Shown here in pieces: positions 11,695 through 23,966 of a stretch of DNA of 64,000 nt (position 1 is its first letter; each line of letters opens with the position of its first letter). Below the pieces are notes generated by a model. It was not told where the DNA came from. It saw nothing but the letters and a program-made list of their open reading frames with translations, and did not search any database. The position numbers and the translations under genes were made by a program. The DNA comes from Archegozetes longisetosus (lineage: Eukaryota > Arthropoda > Arachnida > Sarcoptiformes > Trhypochthoniidae): positions 9,706,220 to 9,770,219 of the forward strand of contig JAEMBT020000001.1 in NCBI GenBank assembly GCA_018873245.2. The letters are read 5' to 3'.

Positions 11695-12284
11695 GGATGC
11701 CAAGTCTCCAGTTTCCAGCCCAGGCCTTAAGCTGGCATTAAAACCTCCAGCTTTTAGAACATCAAAATATTTTATAGAAATTTCTGACTTTTTCTAAGGA
11801 GATAAGAAATAATTTGTGTTTATTGTTTGCGAAACCCATTTCCCAAGAGAAACTAAAGTGCATTAATCCTTTGAAATACTCTCTAAAACATAATTTTGTC
11901 CTTCAAATGTATGCATCGTATTGAAGTCCAATCATTTTAAATAAAGTTTCTGTTGAGTGAGTTCATTCAAGTTTTGTTCATATTTAAAATATTAATTAAA
12001 AATGTCTAAAAGGCAGAAATACTTTTGTGAATTTGATGATAATTGGCCAAATATTAAGGAATATAAATGTTGGCTTAAGAAGATTGATAAATTGAATTAA
12101 TATAATAAAAATATGATTTTTTGAAATAATAGCTCAAACTATGTAGAGAATAGTAAATAAAAGTAAAATGTCGCTTTTCATAAATACTCTCCCTTTGGTT
12201 TTACGCTGAAAATTTCCAAAAATTACCCTTACTCCCCTCCTTGATTTTTTTCTCCAGCTTTTTCTCGGAAAAGACTTGGCATCC
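11695..12284 (+). mobile_element. hAT-like element with transposase N-terminus remnant
   Basis: Inverted ends GGATGCCAAGTCT lie at 11695 and 12284. CTCCAG motifs lie just inside both ends. An open stretch starting at ATG 12002 (MSKRQKYFCEFDDNWPNI, then KCWLKKI) resembles the N-terminus of BED-less hAT transposases and ends after about 30 residues, so the element is internally deleted. An 8-bp target duplication is not convincing (ATTTAATA or a shift of it against ATTGATTC), which weakens the superfamily call. Confidence 0.5.
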
Positions 12285-13502
12285 ATTGATTCAGTCAATC
12301 CAGAAATTTGTATTAATTTAAACTATTCGATATTATGTTACAGATTCGTTGATTGTGTTAATAATAATGATGATTTGGTGAATGCTACGAAATCTGACAA
12401 ATAGTATAAAAAATATTCTAATGAATTATAATTTGAATGAATTATACTGGACTAGACAAAAATGCTTATGTTTCAGTAGATTTAATAATAAATATTGATT
12501 GATTAAATGATGTAATTGATTAATGATAGACATCAATCAAAGGGTAACAAATTTTAGAAATATATAAGGGAACCTCCTGTGAAATATTTTGTACAGGATT
12601 CAAACGAAGAATAGGTAGTAAACCTACTAATAACACGTGTTTCGGTGGTATTCCAACTCAGATATATTAATACATTATTTCCTGTAAAATCGCATCTATT
12701 TCTTTAGATAGAATTAAATATGAGACTAATATCTTTCTATCTATTAACAATTTGACTGCAGATAACTTAAGTCTGATTTTTACAAACATGTAGTGTACTT
12801 AATTCCTTTTTAAGATAAGGATTTTTGTAATATTGGAAGCTCGCACCTTGAACTAAACGCTATTAGGGTAAAACAGGCTTTAGCATCTTTTGAGATTCAA
12901 ACCTTAAGTTATGGATAAATGTTCGATAGATAAGATAAGATAATGATCTCATAAATGCTGCTCTTATAAATACCAAAAACCGAATAAGGTATAATGCATT
13001 GTGTGGATAATTTCCTATTCGGTTTTTACAGTGCTTTCATTTTTCATAACATATATTCATCAGAGCTAGTTCCGCCACTACTATAGAAATGAAGTAATTC
13101 GTGAAATAGATTTTTGTTTCAAAAGAACTGAATTTGTTACTTCAATGAGATACAGATTATGAATTATTATTTAGTAAAGACTGAAAATGGTATAATAGAT
13201 AAACGCTTTTTAACTCACCTTTGATTTAAATAACAGAAGCTAAAGTTAGAAGCAATAAAAGGATTAACTTATTTAAGACTTTCTTATTAAATTTAACGGT
13301 ATATACATATCAAACTCTAAGAGACTTGGTTTTTGCATGTAAATTATGATTTATTATCAAAACTTTTATTTTAAAATGTTAAAAACCTTGATTTTCATAC
13401 AGCTGATATTTTTTGAATTGTAATTACATATACTGGTATTTTAATTCGTGTTATTAGCATTTTTATGAGCTTAAATGAGAATATTCTTAAAAACAAAGAT
13501 AA
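12285..13502. other. Intergenic, AT-rich
   Basis: No gene is recognised. A small inverted repeat (AAAAACCGAATA ... TATTCGGTTTTTA, about 12976-13027) could form a hairpin. Confidence 0.4.
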
Positions 13503-13782
13503 TGTTATATGAAAACAAAAAAATATTTAAATTTTTTTTGTAAACTTTCTATTTTTTATGAGAATGAAAGTAAAACTCTTATTTCGTTATGACTATAAAA
13601 GGCTATGTTTAGTTCGCTTTAATTGTAAAAGTAAATTCTTATTTTAATTTAATTACAAAAGGAAATTAATTGTTATGAAAATCTAATATGGGAATGCTTA
13701 AACATCCCTTTATAGGAATAACATTTCTTAAAATTATAACTGGAGAATATTCTTAGCATCCTCTTATTAATTAATCAGAATT
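13503..13782 (+). mobile_element. Truncated LTR, related to 15419-15884
   Basis: This copy starts TGTTATATGAAAAC and matches 15419-15705 closely for about 275 bp, including ATGAGAATGAAAGTAAAACT and the following ATTTCGTTATGACTATAAAAGG. Similarity stops abruptly after ATTAATCAGAA, before the TATA-containing half of the second copy. It is in direct orientation to that copy. Confidence 0.6.
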
Positions 13783-15029
13783 TTGGGATTCTATGAATTG
13801 TAATTTTTGAACAGCTTTGCAATTAAATAGATTAATAAGAAGTTTATATAGATTTTTGTTAAAAATATGGAAGATAGTTCTATTGATTTGTTACAAAGCT
13901 TCAAAGATTCTAAGATAAGTCACTAAGATGTCAATTTTTATTGAAGATATTAAAATAAAAGACGAGTTTTATTATTATATTCGTCAAAATGATTCATGTC
14001 TTAATTGAAAATTTTATTAAGCAAACTAGTGTTATCGTCCGTCAATTTCCCAGAGGAAACTAAAGCAAAAATGTAACTAAATCCTTTACGAAAGTCCTGT
14101 GTAAATGATGTCATACTTAATTGTTTTTTTGCATAGCAAACAATTTTAACTTTAATAAACCGCACAATAAGTTATGAGATAAGAGTCCCAAACATCTATG
14201 ATATAAATATTACATGAAAAATGTTAACAATTTTCTTAGCTATAGCTTTAAATTCAATTAGTTTAATTAGTTGTGATTGTGGAATCCCTGGAGTGCCTGC
14301 CTTCGCATGACATTAGAATCACATAAACTGAGTTCAATTTCTATGTCATAGAATCGAAATTAATTAGTTTTTGTGAACATAAATCCAGTATTTGATTAGA
14401 TAGAAAGTCAAGTATTTTCATATTTGAAACTACTTTTATTTGGGGTGAAAAACTTTTAGAAACTTTAAGTAGTCTTAATTATGCATTTAACTAAGAAAAA
14501 TCAATTTTGTCTAAGATATCCCTGATCCCGATGACGGAAGGTCAGAATTTCAAATAGAAGTGCTCGACATAAATAACATGACAAAAAAAGCTCGTTTCTT
14601 AATAATTGGAGTCTATATGGATCACAGGATAGTTATGTTGACAATCTGAGGAATAATTTTATATATTATGCCTCGAATCAAACTAGTCTATGGAAAATTA
14701 AATTCGCCAAACAGTATCCGGTAGAGACCGACCACTCATTTTTAGTTATCATGGTTTTTGTGATACCTCATAACTCAACTCTAGATAACTCGAACATCAA
14801 TATTGAAATTGAGTCCAAATTTACATCAACTAATCGCACGTGTCACGTAAAAAAAGAAATTGATAGTATCAAAAAACTTCTTGAGAGCATCGATTCAACT
14901 TCATTGATAGCAAACAGTTCATGGCAAAACGGTATTGAAAAAATACTTTTTAAAATTTTAATACTTTTTAAATATTTCTCAAACAAGTTGTGAATCTGTT
15001 TACAAATAGATACTTTCCATAAGATAATA
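13783..15029 (+). other. Region between two LTR copies; weak coding traces
   Basis: No complete gene is present. From about 14520 to 14990 the plus strand shows short coding-like stretches in changing frames (EVLDINNMTKKARFLIIGVY, then NFIYYASNQTSLWKIKF). They may be decayed upstream exons of the Sushi-domain gene below; no retroelement protein is recognised. A short poly-T and palindromic patches are present but no other repeat. Confidence 0.3.
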
Positions 15030-15395
15030 ATGGAGTGCAGAAATGATTGGATAGATAGGCCATTTCGGTGGCAAGGGACGAGTAAACTAGAGCAATTAAC
15101 AGGTCTTAACTTTAGTCTCAAAACTGACAGCTTTGCACCAATTGAACTCATATTAACACAATTGACTGTTGATGTTGATTGTGGTTATCCTGATATACCT
15201 ACTAATGCCAACTATACTAGGTCATGGATGAACACAGTTTATAGTTGTGATGTCGGAAAATTTATTGGTGAAAGAAATCTCTCGTGTCATCACAGTGGCC
15301 GATGGTCTAAACCTAAGACCCTGCCCAAATTTTGTGTTGGCAATGAGTGCGATAGTGAGTCAAAAAATGAAATTCTAGTCTATTCATTAGTATAA
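15030..15395 (+). pseudogene. Sushi (CCP) domain fragment
   Basis: A 121-codon open stretch contains one complement-control (Sushi) module at about residues 52-107. The four cysteines and their spacing fit (DCGYPDIP, VYSCDVG, LSCHHSGRW, PKFC), as does the conserved Trp before the last Cys. Sushi modules are extracellular binding units of adhesion and complement-like proteins. The 50 residues before it (DWIDRPFRWQGTSKL...) were not recognised. There is no signal peptide and no second module, and the ORF sits between two direct LTR copies. It could be an exon of a larger gene whose other exons I cannot see, or a relic; I favour a relic. Confidence 0.5.
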
Positions 15396-15418
15396 ATAGA
15401 TTTCAAACTATTTGCTAC

Positions 15419-15884
15419 TGTTATATTAAAACAAAAAGTATTTTAATTTGTTTTGTAAACTTTCTATTTGTTATGAGAATGAAAGTAAAACTCTTATTTC
15501 GTTATGACTATAAAAGGTTTTGTTTAGTTCGCTCTAATTCGTTGTAAAAGTAAATTCTTATTCTAATTTAGTTACAATAGGAAATTAATTGTTATGGGAA
15601 TCTAATACTGGAATGCTTGAACATCCCTTTTTAGGAATAACTTTTCTTAAAATTAAAACTCGAAAATATTCTTAAACATCCTCTTATTAATTAGTCAGAA
15701 AAGTATAAAAAGAGAGAGTAATGGAGTAGAAATTAAGTCAGATAGTAAGAGAGTGCGAGAGAGCTTAGGCTCTGTGTGACACTTTTAAATCTTTATGTAT
15801 TATCATTCAATTTATATTTTAATAAAGATTATTAATTGTTAAAGTCTGAGTTGTTATTTCGCTATATAAAAATCCACTCTCACA
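15419..15884 (+). mobile_element. Solo LTR with TATA box and poly(A) signal
   Basis: It starts TGTTATATTA and ends TCTCACA. The first 285 bp repeat 13503-13782. It continues with a promoter-like TATAAAAAGAGAGAG at about 15707 and an AATAAAG signal near 15821, the U3-R-U5 order of an LTR. No target duplication was found. No polyprotein lies next to it. Confidence 0.55.
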
Positions 15885-16497
15885 ATAATAACCATTTTTT
15901 AGCAAATGTAATCTAGTGATAAGTGTCTTTGGAATCTACTAATACATTGAACGATCAATGCAATGAAATAACTTACCAGTCAATTTTATGACAGGTCTGT
16001 GCAGAAAAACTTATTTGTTAAGGTTGTGAGAACTGTTAATGTATAGAAAAACATTTAAATTAAAAGTGGAAACAATAATTTTGACTGAAAATTAATTGAA
16101 AGGAAGTATTTCAAAAAAAGATTATCTGGTAATCAAAAGTTATAATTTTGACAAATGTCTATTGAATAAGGGTAACGAATATATAAAGGAAGATTCGGTG
16201 GCCCCATAGAAAATTCCCCTGAGACACCGATTTCTTTGAAACTTTTTATTCAAAAAGAACACTAAAAAAGAATATATGCTTGTGCTTATCACTTTGAGAT
16301 TGGACGCGCCTGAGCTCTGCAAAAAATTCCAGAAGTTTGAAATTTCAAGTTTTTATTGTAAGAAAACCGTTAGAGATATTTTGAAAATTTTTTCACTAAA
16401 ACTTAAAGTTTGAATACAAGTTTATGAGGAAAAAAATCATAAAATTTTCATTATTTAGAAAGTTATAGAGATAATAAAATTTCAAAATTATATTTAT

Positions 16498-16602
16498 ACA
16501 TGTTACCCCGAAAGGGCTAGCTTGGGAATTTTTCCTAAAAAACAACTTAATCTAAAGAAGCTTTGGTTAAAAGGAAAAGCTAGCCCTTTTGGGGTAACAT
16601 GT
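16498..16602. mobile_element. 105-bp palindromic MITE
   Basis: Inverted ends ACATGTTACCCC continue into (G/A)AAAGGGCTAGC with one mismatch and a one-base length difference. No target duplication is obvious. The element is short and non-coding. Confidence 0.7.
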
Positions 16603-16799
16603 TGAAAAAAATACAAAAACCGAAAATTCAATTTTCATTCATTTTCAAATTATTTTGAATATGTTTAAAATAATTAATGTTAAAAAAATTTAAACCTCAT
16701 TATTTTATAATAATTATAGAATTTTATTAAGTTTTGAATTCATATTTATTACATACTGCTTGAATAAACTTTAGTCAGGTTCTCAAATAAAACGTATTA

Positions 16800-17351
16800 A
16801 AGGAGGAGTTGGAATAAGCGTTCTAATGGACCGATTTTGATCAAACTCAGTATACTTATACTGATATGTATATAATTATATTTACATGTATACAATTGCG
16901 AATACATTACACCGGTTAGTTTTTTGTCAATATTGTTTTTGCCCATAGAGTCCCCAAAATTTTTTGTTGTTTTATGTAGGGGAGATTTTACTCTATAACT
17001 ACATAGAAAAAAATCTTTGGGGACTATGGGCAAAGATAGTGGAAAATTTCAAAATTTTCACTTTTTCATGAAATATATTTGTACGTATAGTACTGGTTTT
17101 GAAATGTTCACATATTGTTTAGAATCAATTTTCACCCATATTTGCGTTGGTTTGGTGTTTCTATCTTGTCCCGTTTCGCTGAAATAAAGTTTTCCGCATT
17201 TTAGATTATAACACTTTAAATCTCACGTGAGGCGCGGAATCGGGTCAAACCTTTGGTCAAACTTAATAGTTGGACATGGACTATAACTATATTGAGTTTG
17301 ATCAAAATCACTCGATCGGCAAGTTTTCAGTGCTTATTCTTACCCCTCCTT
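16800..17351. mobile_element. 552-bp inverted-repeat element with nested palindrome
   Basis: The ends pair over about 58 bp at roughly 80 percent by eye, starting AAGGAGG(A/G)GT and including TTTTGATCAAACTCA. TA flanks both sides (16798-16799, 17352-17353). Inside, 16936-17030 forms a second palindrome whose arms share GGGGACTnTATGGGCAAA, around a core of poly-T. It has no coding capacity. Confidence 0.7.
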
Positions 17352-19922
17352 TATCTAAGGTTCATCAGTCAAGAGTGTCAACTTTGCAATGAAATATGCT
17401 GAGTTTGAAAATTCTTTACATAAATATTTTTTTAAGCTTCCTTATTAATCTTTTCATTAATTAAAATTTTTCATTTGCAAAAATCATATTCTTTTCATTT
17501 TTATTCATCTAAAATTCGATTTTTCACATCTTTATTTTGTTAATTTTTTTAAAAAATTTGCACAAAAACAACAACAAATACGATAAAACTCAATTTTTTG
17601 CATTATAAATGAGTTCAATTGGTTTTTCCCCATGTTTTAAAAAAATTATTTTATCCATTTTTGAGGGGAAGGGCCAATGTTATAATGGAATCCTCCTTTA
17701 AATGGAAATTTTTTCATCTACTACTCATTAATATTAGATATGATCATCACACAAAGCTATACACGAAAGAACTCACGAGTAGTCAAATTCTTTTTTATTC
17801 TTTGCTTCTTCATTCATTCTAATTCATTTCATGTTCATATTCATTCATTTATCCTCTTCATAATCTAGAGTAGCGGATGGAGGGACTAAGACACACATCG
17901 GATTCATTAACAGAGATAACCAATAAGTTCGCGCTTTAACTGTTAATCGACCAGCAACTGTACATTCAATTTATCCAGTTAAAAGATACATTTTGTCTTA
18001 GGTAGCACTTTCCTGAAAAATAATTTTTAAAAAGTTTAATTTTGAATGCCAATTATGAAACAGGCTGCAGTATTTAAGAGACTGAGCGTATTATAAATCA
18101 GAGATTCCCAAATGGTGGGTTGCGAAACTTTTCTTATGAACAGCAGAATTGTTTTATAAAACTATTACAAGTGGATCATGGGGTCTACCCCTGATTGACT
18201 CGAGTTTGACTTGACCCAATGTTATAAAAGAAGAGTAGATTGAAGCTCTTGTCAAATGTTATTACATCGCAAACTTATTGAATAGAAAAATTCATATAAG
18301 TCGGTTGCTCACGGTTTCTTTAAGTTTTAATCCACTTTATTTCATACATTTCAATCAAAGATATTCAATTATTAATTTTTTAAAATGTAAGTAAACCTGT
18401 TATAAATGTGATAATATTTTTTATATGTCTTTAGACTCAGTCAAGAAAAAATTATTCGTAATATGATATTGGGTCAAAATGAATGTTTATTTTGCCATTT
18501 TGGATGAAACGACCATGGAGTTAAAACAGAAAATAGTTTGGATCTAAAACTTCTTAGTTTAAGTTGGAATCGGATCTATACGGGATCATTGGGTCAAATT
18601 TCTTAATGAACACATTTAGAACTTTAAAAACATAAATTAGACATTCTAGACGTTCAGATGATCCATGAGAAACAAGCTTAGATACCACTATTGGGAATTC
18701 AGAAAACTATGCCCTTTGGTCGTCGAATTGTAATCCAGTTCGACTCCAATTGTGGCAATCCATATTATGCTAAACCTCGGCTAGGCAACCAATTTTCAGT
18801 GCACTGGCTGCTTCTATGGGGTATATAAAGTTGAGAAGTTTGAATTTTATTGACCTTGAATTCAGCAAAACCCCTAATTATAGCAATATATATTCCGTAC
18901 TCACGTAGCCTTATCAATGCCCTAATTGTTACAAAGATATTTTTCTTTCGTTTTTACATAAACTTTTCTAAAGTATATTCTTTTTTATAAATTCTAAATC
19001 ATAATAATCATTTTTTATGTGATTGTTTGATATTTAAATTAAAATTCTTACTATCCAAACAGTGTTGCCACTTTAGGTCCACCATAAAGGCCGACTAAGA
19101 ATTTTGAGTCCTCCCTTTGTTCTACACTTGATTAGATTCTAATAGTTATTAAAATTTTTGATTTTATTGGTCTTGATCTCGCTGCAGTTTCGTGTTTTTT
19201 TTTCAAAATTTTGTGTTTCATACCGTCTCGTATAGAAGAAACTTTTAATATTATAACTACTGAACTTGTATTATAACAACATCTTGGGATTAGTAAAATT
19301 TCCTCATAATAGACGAGCGCATGTTCTATCGTGGAGTAAACATAAAAGTTCATCTACTAAAACTTTCAAGCAAAATAAACATTAAATGAACAACTCTTTA
19401 TATATTTGACGAAAGAATAATTTTTCTTTTGAACCAATTAATCAGTATTAAGTCATCGAAAAAAGTTGAAAGTTTGTATAACGTAAATAACTATCAATGC
19501 AAATCTAATTACAGTCACAAAAATGAACTTCGATTATATAAAATTTCGAAAAATCATTACCAATTTTGTAGCAAGAGCTCAAATTTATTTAAATAAAATG
19601 ATTCCCTTACAAATAAGAAACGTTTTTAAAGCTCAGCCATATCATCGATGATCTTATCCTTCATATGACGCTTTTTTCTAACATTATTACTATTGTTGCG
19701 ATATTCATGGCAAAGATTAACTGATGATGAACTTCTCTGTAATCTCTTTGGTGCAAATTCAAAGTTTGATTGAAGAAACAACCGTTCAAAAATCTTATTA
19801 ATTTCCGATCAAATAGGTTTTATTCTCTCTATGTGAATCAAGTAATTATTTTATTTAATGGTCTCAAAATTACTTTCCTTTGAACTATTAAATTTTAATA
19901 AAAAAATTTAGAATCAGAGATT
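17352..19922. other. Gene-poor AT-rich stretch with a possible hAT end
   Basis: No gene recognised on either strand. At 18099 the sequence CAGAGATTCCCAAATGGTGG resembles the terminal repeat of hAT/Charlie-like elements, but I found no matching inverted end. The open frames on either strand carry no recognisable motif. Confidence 0.35.
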
Positions 19923-22116
19923 TTAACTAATCGTTGCTAAATCTTGCACATCTTTGCGATAAACAGCTGAAATGATATCTCCACAGCATATTTCTCCTTG
20001 ATTTTCAGGACCTAAACTTGTGCCAAACAAAGGGGCATTGCCATAATATTTCTTGAGTTCTGGAGAAGGTAAACGATATCTAATTTGTAAAAGAACAAAA
20101 TATGTTTAAACAAATTTTTTATATAAAATAATCATAATTTCGAGATTGAAAAGTTGAAGGCATAATGAATCATCACTTTTAATTTTAAGTAAACATACTT
20201 TCTCAATGTCTCAAGAGGTTCTGTGCTACCATTTTTGTTGTTAGGATTTATTGTAGTCGTGATACATCTGTGGCATGGCTTTAAAAATTTCAGATGAACA
20301 TTATTGATATTAACGAATTGCCACTTATCTTCTTCATACGGTTCACAATCTGTTACCAATAAACTCGGTCTAAAGTTCTTATAGCTAACTTTACTGTTCT
20401 CTGGAATTCGCTCATTTAAGTCATTGACCGAATTGATGTTGATTATATGTACTCCAGCCTCATCTTGGAATGTAATCTAACCTCGAAAATTTTTATTCGA
20501 CATATACTTTGTCATTATTCTACTATGGTAACATAACTAGCAATAATTTGATTGTCCTCTAAGATTTATTCATTTGAAAACTGATTATGAATTAAATCTA
20601 GTTTTGAGTATTGAAAGTAAAGGATATTTAATAATCGAATTCAGAGAAAAGTCTGGTAATAGGAATAGTCCAGGTGATTCCTTTACAAAAAAAATTTATC
20701 ACAATAAATAATGGATTCACTCGAATAAATTACAACTGACCTTAATTTAATCTATTTGAATTTATACTGAGCATAAACTGTATGTTCTTTAAACGTTTAA
20801 GAGTTTTTTTCAATTATAGATGACATTTATTGCTAGCTATGTGTTACGGACATAATGAAACTTACAGGAAACTCGTCTGATTTTTTGACTTCATTTTCCA
20901 CTTGATGACCGCTTTTTCTCATCAATAGTTGGGGTACGTGTTGAATTAGTTTGATTCCAGGTTTTTGTAAATATTCAGAGAACCATTCCTCTGCTTCTTT
21001 GCCACAGTCAATGCCTTCAATTGGTTGATTCCAAACACTGAAAGAATTCAAATCCACTAGGTCAATGAAAATAAGGTTTATTTTATTAATTTATAAATGC
21101 TTTGGTTTTTTAATTCTCCTATCAAAACTGAGTTTCTACGTTTTTTTAAATGAATATTTTAATATCTATATCACTTTATAAATTGAACCAGAAATAGAAG
21201 CAAAATTCAAAATCAGTGCTTTGAAAAACAGTGTAAAAAATTAAAGGATTATGAACAATGGATGGTTTATTTTAAGTAGACTTCCATCTAGGTTAAGAAC
21301 AATCTATTAGTGATTATTGATAATTGTAAATTTCGATGTCAATTTTAAACTCTGATAATATTCCTATGCTTCAGAATCAACTGAGAAGTATTCTCTCAAA
21401 AGCTTCTCATAAACCATCTTATGTTAGCGAGTTTTCCACAACACTTACTATAAGGTTATGACTAAATTTTACACAACATTTCCATTAGTTACAAAGCATA
21501 CAAGTCGTGTGTATTCAAAAAATATATATATGTATATGGTTTTTAAAAATTACTTTGTCTCTATGATAACGTCATTCGATCGGCGTTTATCTTTAGCCTT
21601 CAATTTAAGTGTTGGCATATTTGGTCCATCAATCCATAGCTCATCGTCATGGAAACTAGTTTTTAAGAGACCTAATGAACTCTCGTTACGCAAAGTTATG
21701 AATCGTCCTTCACCAGTGACTAACATAAATGATCTGTAAATTATTTTTAGATCATATAATAAGATTTATATTAAAAGTAAAATTCATGATCAAAACAAGT
21801 TATATTTGAGGAAAATCAAGTTTAACAAAAATCACTAGTAGATTTATAACTTGCATTAATCATATACAGACCGATCTTTAAATGATCCAAATTTGAGCCC
21901 ATGTTTAGTAATAAAAGCTCTATCGATCTCAATGCCTGGAAGTGACTTAATTGGGTAAATGATTAACTTCAAAATTTTAGCGACCGGAATATATTGACGT
22001 TTGTGGCCATTATTTTTTCGATTGATTACATAAACTAGTGTGCCACCGACAGCACATAATAGTAAACTTGATAATGCGATATGTTTCAAATTTAATAAGA
22101 TATTTAGCATAATCAA
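19923..22116 (-). CDS. mARC: MOSC-domain protein, mARC family (molybdenum cofactor enzyme)
   Basis: This is a mitochondrial amidoxime-reducing-component-like protein, a molybdoenzyme family that reduces N-hydroxylated compounds. Exons are 22116-21872, 21733-21554, 21056-20866, 20476-20199 and 20079-19923, about 349 residues. There is a hydrophobic N-terminal segment (about 13-32), then the MOSC beta-barrel (KLIIYPIKSLPGIEI, GSFKDR) and the MOSC core (SVNDLNERIPENS, FRPSLLVTDCEPYEEDKW). PCHRC carries the cysteine expected to bind molybdenum, and the C-terminal GEICCGD motif is present. The Asn of the usual RPN motif is Ser here. The junction between exons 2 and 3 is out of phase by one base; an extra A in the AAA before the donor would explain it. 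All other junctions agree. Confidence 0.85.
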
Positions 22117-22479
22117 AATTTTTATATCGATTATATCATAATAAAAAACTCAAATTACATCCAAAATCAAATTAAATTAACATAAATTGAGATAATCAAA
22201 TTCGTTTCTCAAAGCAATATCTATACCATTGACGGATCGAACGCTGAACTGAAGTTCCGAAGCATGAAACAATTGTTTTTATGAACTTAAAAGCACTCAA
22301 AATGTCTACCAAAAACATATACTTAGGAGCTGGCCTTCAAACCAAGGTTAATGTTGGTTATTAATTTAGTATCACACACAACACCAGTATAATGTTTTAA
22401 ATAAGATATTTTCTTGATAAAGCTTAAATAAATCTTTTTATTTAAGATTATCAATATTTTGGATAAGCTGATCTTATCT

Positions 22480-23028
22480 CCACGTACAAACGAGTGCACA
22501 TGCGTGAGTAAATAGCTCATTAATTCGCTCGCGCTCGTGGCACCTAGTTTAAACTTTAAACTAACTGTAAATAGGGAGTTTCTTACTTTTAATATCATTC
22601 AAAATACTCATCTTTGGTTTAGTTTCTATAGCTTCAGCATATCAGCACAGTTACCGAAAAGCTAACCTCATCTATAGGTACCATCCAGACCTAACCTCCT
22701 CGAAAATGGACAAACCTGGCTTTACTAAGTCGTAACCCAAACCAAACCTAATATGGACTAAGGGAGAATAGATTAGATCGCGAAGTGACCTAACCTATTC
22801 TCCCTTCATTCATTCCAGGCTTGTTAGGATTACGACTTGAGAATCCAGGTTTATCTATTACGAGGTACTGAACCAAGAAAAGACCAATATCTTGAACTAA
22901 ACTAAAATTTAATATAGTTTCTTATTTACAGTAAGTTTAAAGTTTAAACTAGGTGCCACGTGTGCGAGCGAATTCGTGAGTTATTTGCTAACTCGTGCGT
23001 ACTCGTTTGTACGTAGAAGTAGTCACTC
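22480..23028. repeat. 550-bp fold-back (palindromic) repeat
   Basis: The arms at 22480-22585 and 22918-23028 are inverted copies. Shared blocks include GTACAAACGAGT, GAGCGAATT and AGGTGCCAC, then AGTTTAAACTTTAAACTA. The interior is also symmetric (AAACCTGG...AAGTCGTAA against its complement; AAGGGAGAATAG against CTATTCTCCCTT). Short CCTAACC-like motifs lie in the middle. The open frame at 22323-22598 is a by-product. No target duplication was identified. Confidence 0.8.
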
Positions 23029-23966
23029 CGTTTTGAATAAATTACATGATGGCCATCATGAAGTGTGTAACAATTATTTTGATTAATAATATCTTGAGTC
23101 AAAATTCATATGAAAAATTAATAGATTCTCAATCATGAACAGTTAGTCTTGAAATAAGTCTATAGAAACCAAGATATGAAGGATATGATTGTGATTAATG
23201 GCTTGAATTTAATATATTCTATTCATTCACATTTCAAGATTGCTTTAGTTAATTGAGCGCAAACTCTGTTAAAGTGTCAAACGCTGAACAGAAATGATGT
23301 GTAAGTTAAAGCTATTTATTCTCATTAGTTAGGAATATTTGAATTAATTGCATTTGATGCTAATCATTCAAATAGAGTTTGCAATCGCGGGCACCTCCAA
23401 ATATGAGGGACTCATTTTGAACTATCATTGGCTGTATTACTCCAGACATAATCAAGAACTAGTTCACCAAAATAAAAAATATAATTTAAAGCTAGTTAAT
23501 GAAAATTTTACTTGATTTACTGCTATGCCGTTGTCAATTGTGTTGCCGGAGATTAATATAGTTAGATTTTTAGTTTTTGGTATTTTCAATTTTTTATTAG
23601 AAAAGCATGAAAACATCGACAAAACGACATAACTTTGAAATTAGAATTTACACATACAAAAGATCGAGATCTTAGAATCCATTTGTAATGTTCTTTGCAT
23701 GGGCCCTGAGAGCCGACTCCCCGTAAGAAAAGCAAAACTTTTTTTTATATAGTTAAACATGCTATAGCTTATGTCGTCTTATAATAATAACACATGTCAT
23801 GGGACATTAAAAAAAGTTTTAAACAACTTAGTATTAGTTTGAATATACTTTCTAAAAATATGCAAAATCTCGATTCAAATTACTTAAGGTTAGGCCACTG
23901 CGTAACATTATTGTAATAGCTTTAGTTAAACGCCAAAGGTCTCACAAATCAGTAAATGAGAAAGTA
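23029..23966. other. Intergenic
   Basis: No gene or repeat is recognised between the fold-back repeat and the mariner element. Confidence 0.45.

Noticed and set aside
14520..15000. Possible LINE endonuclease remnant (TDHS motif)
   Set aside because: Only a four-residue motif fits; no other endonuclease block is present.
21458..21739. 93-codon plus-strand open frame
   Set aside because: It is the antisense shadow of mARC exon 2.
22323..22598. 91-codon minus-strand open frame
   Set aside because: It runs into one arm of the fold-back repeat and has no protein features.
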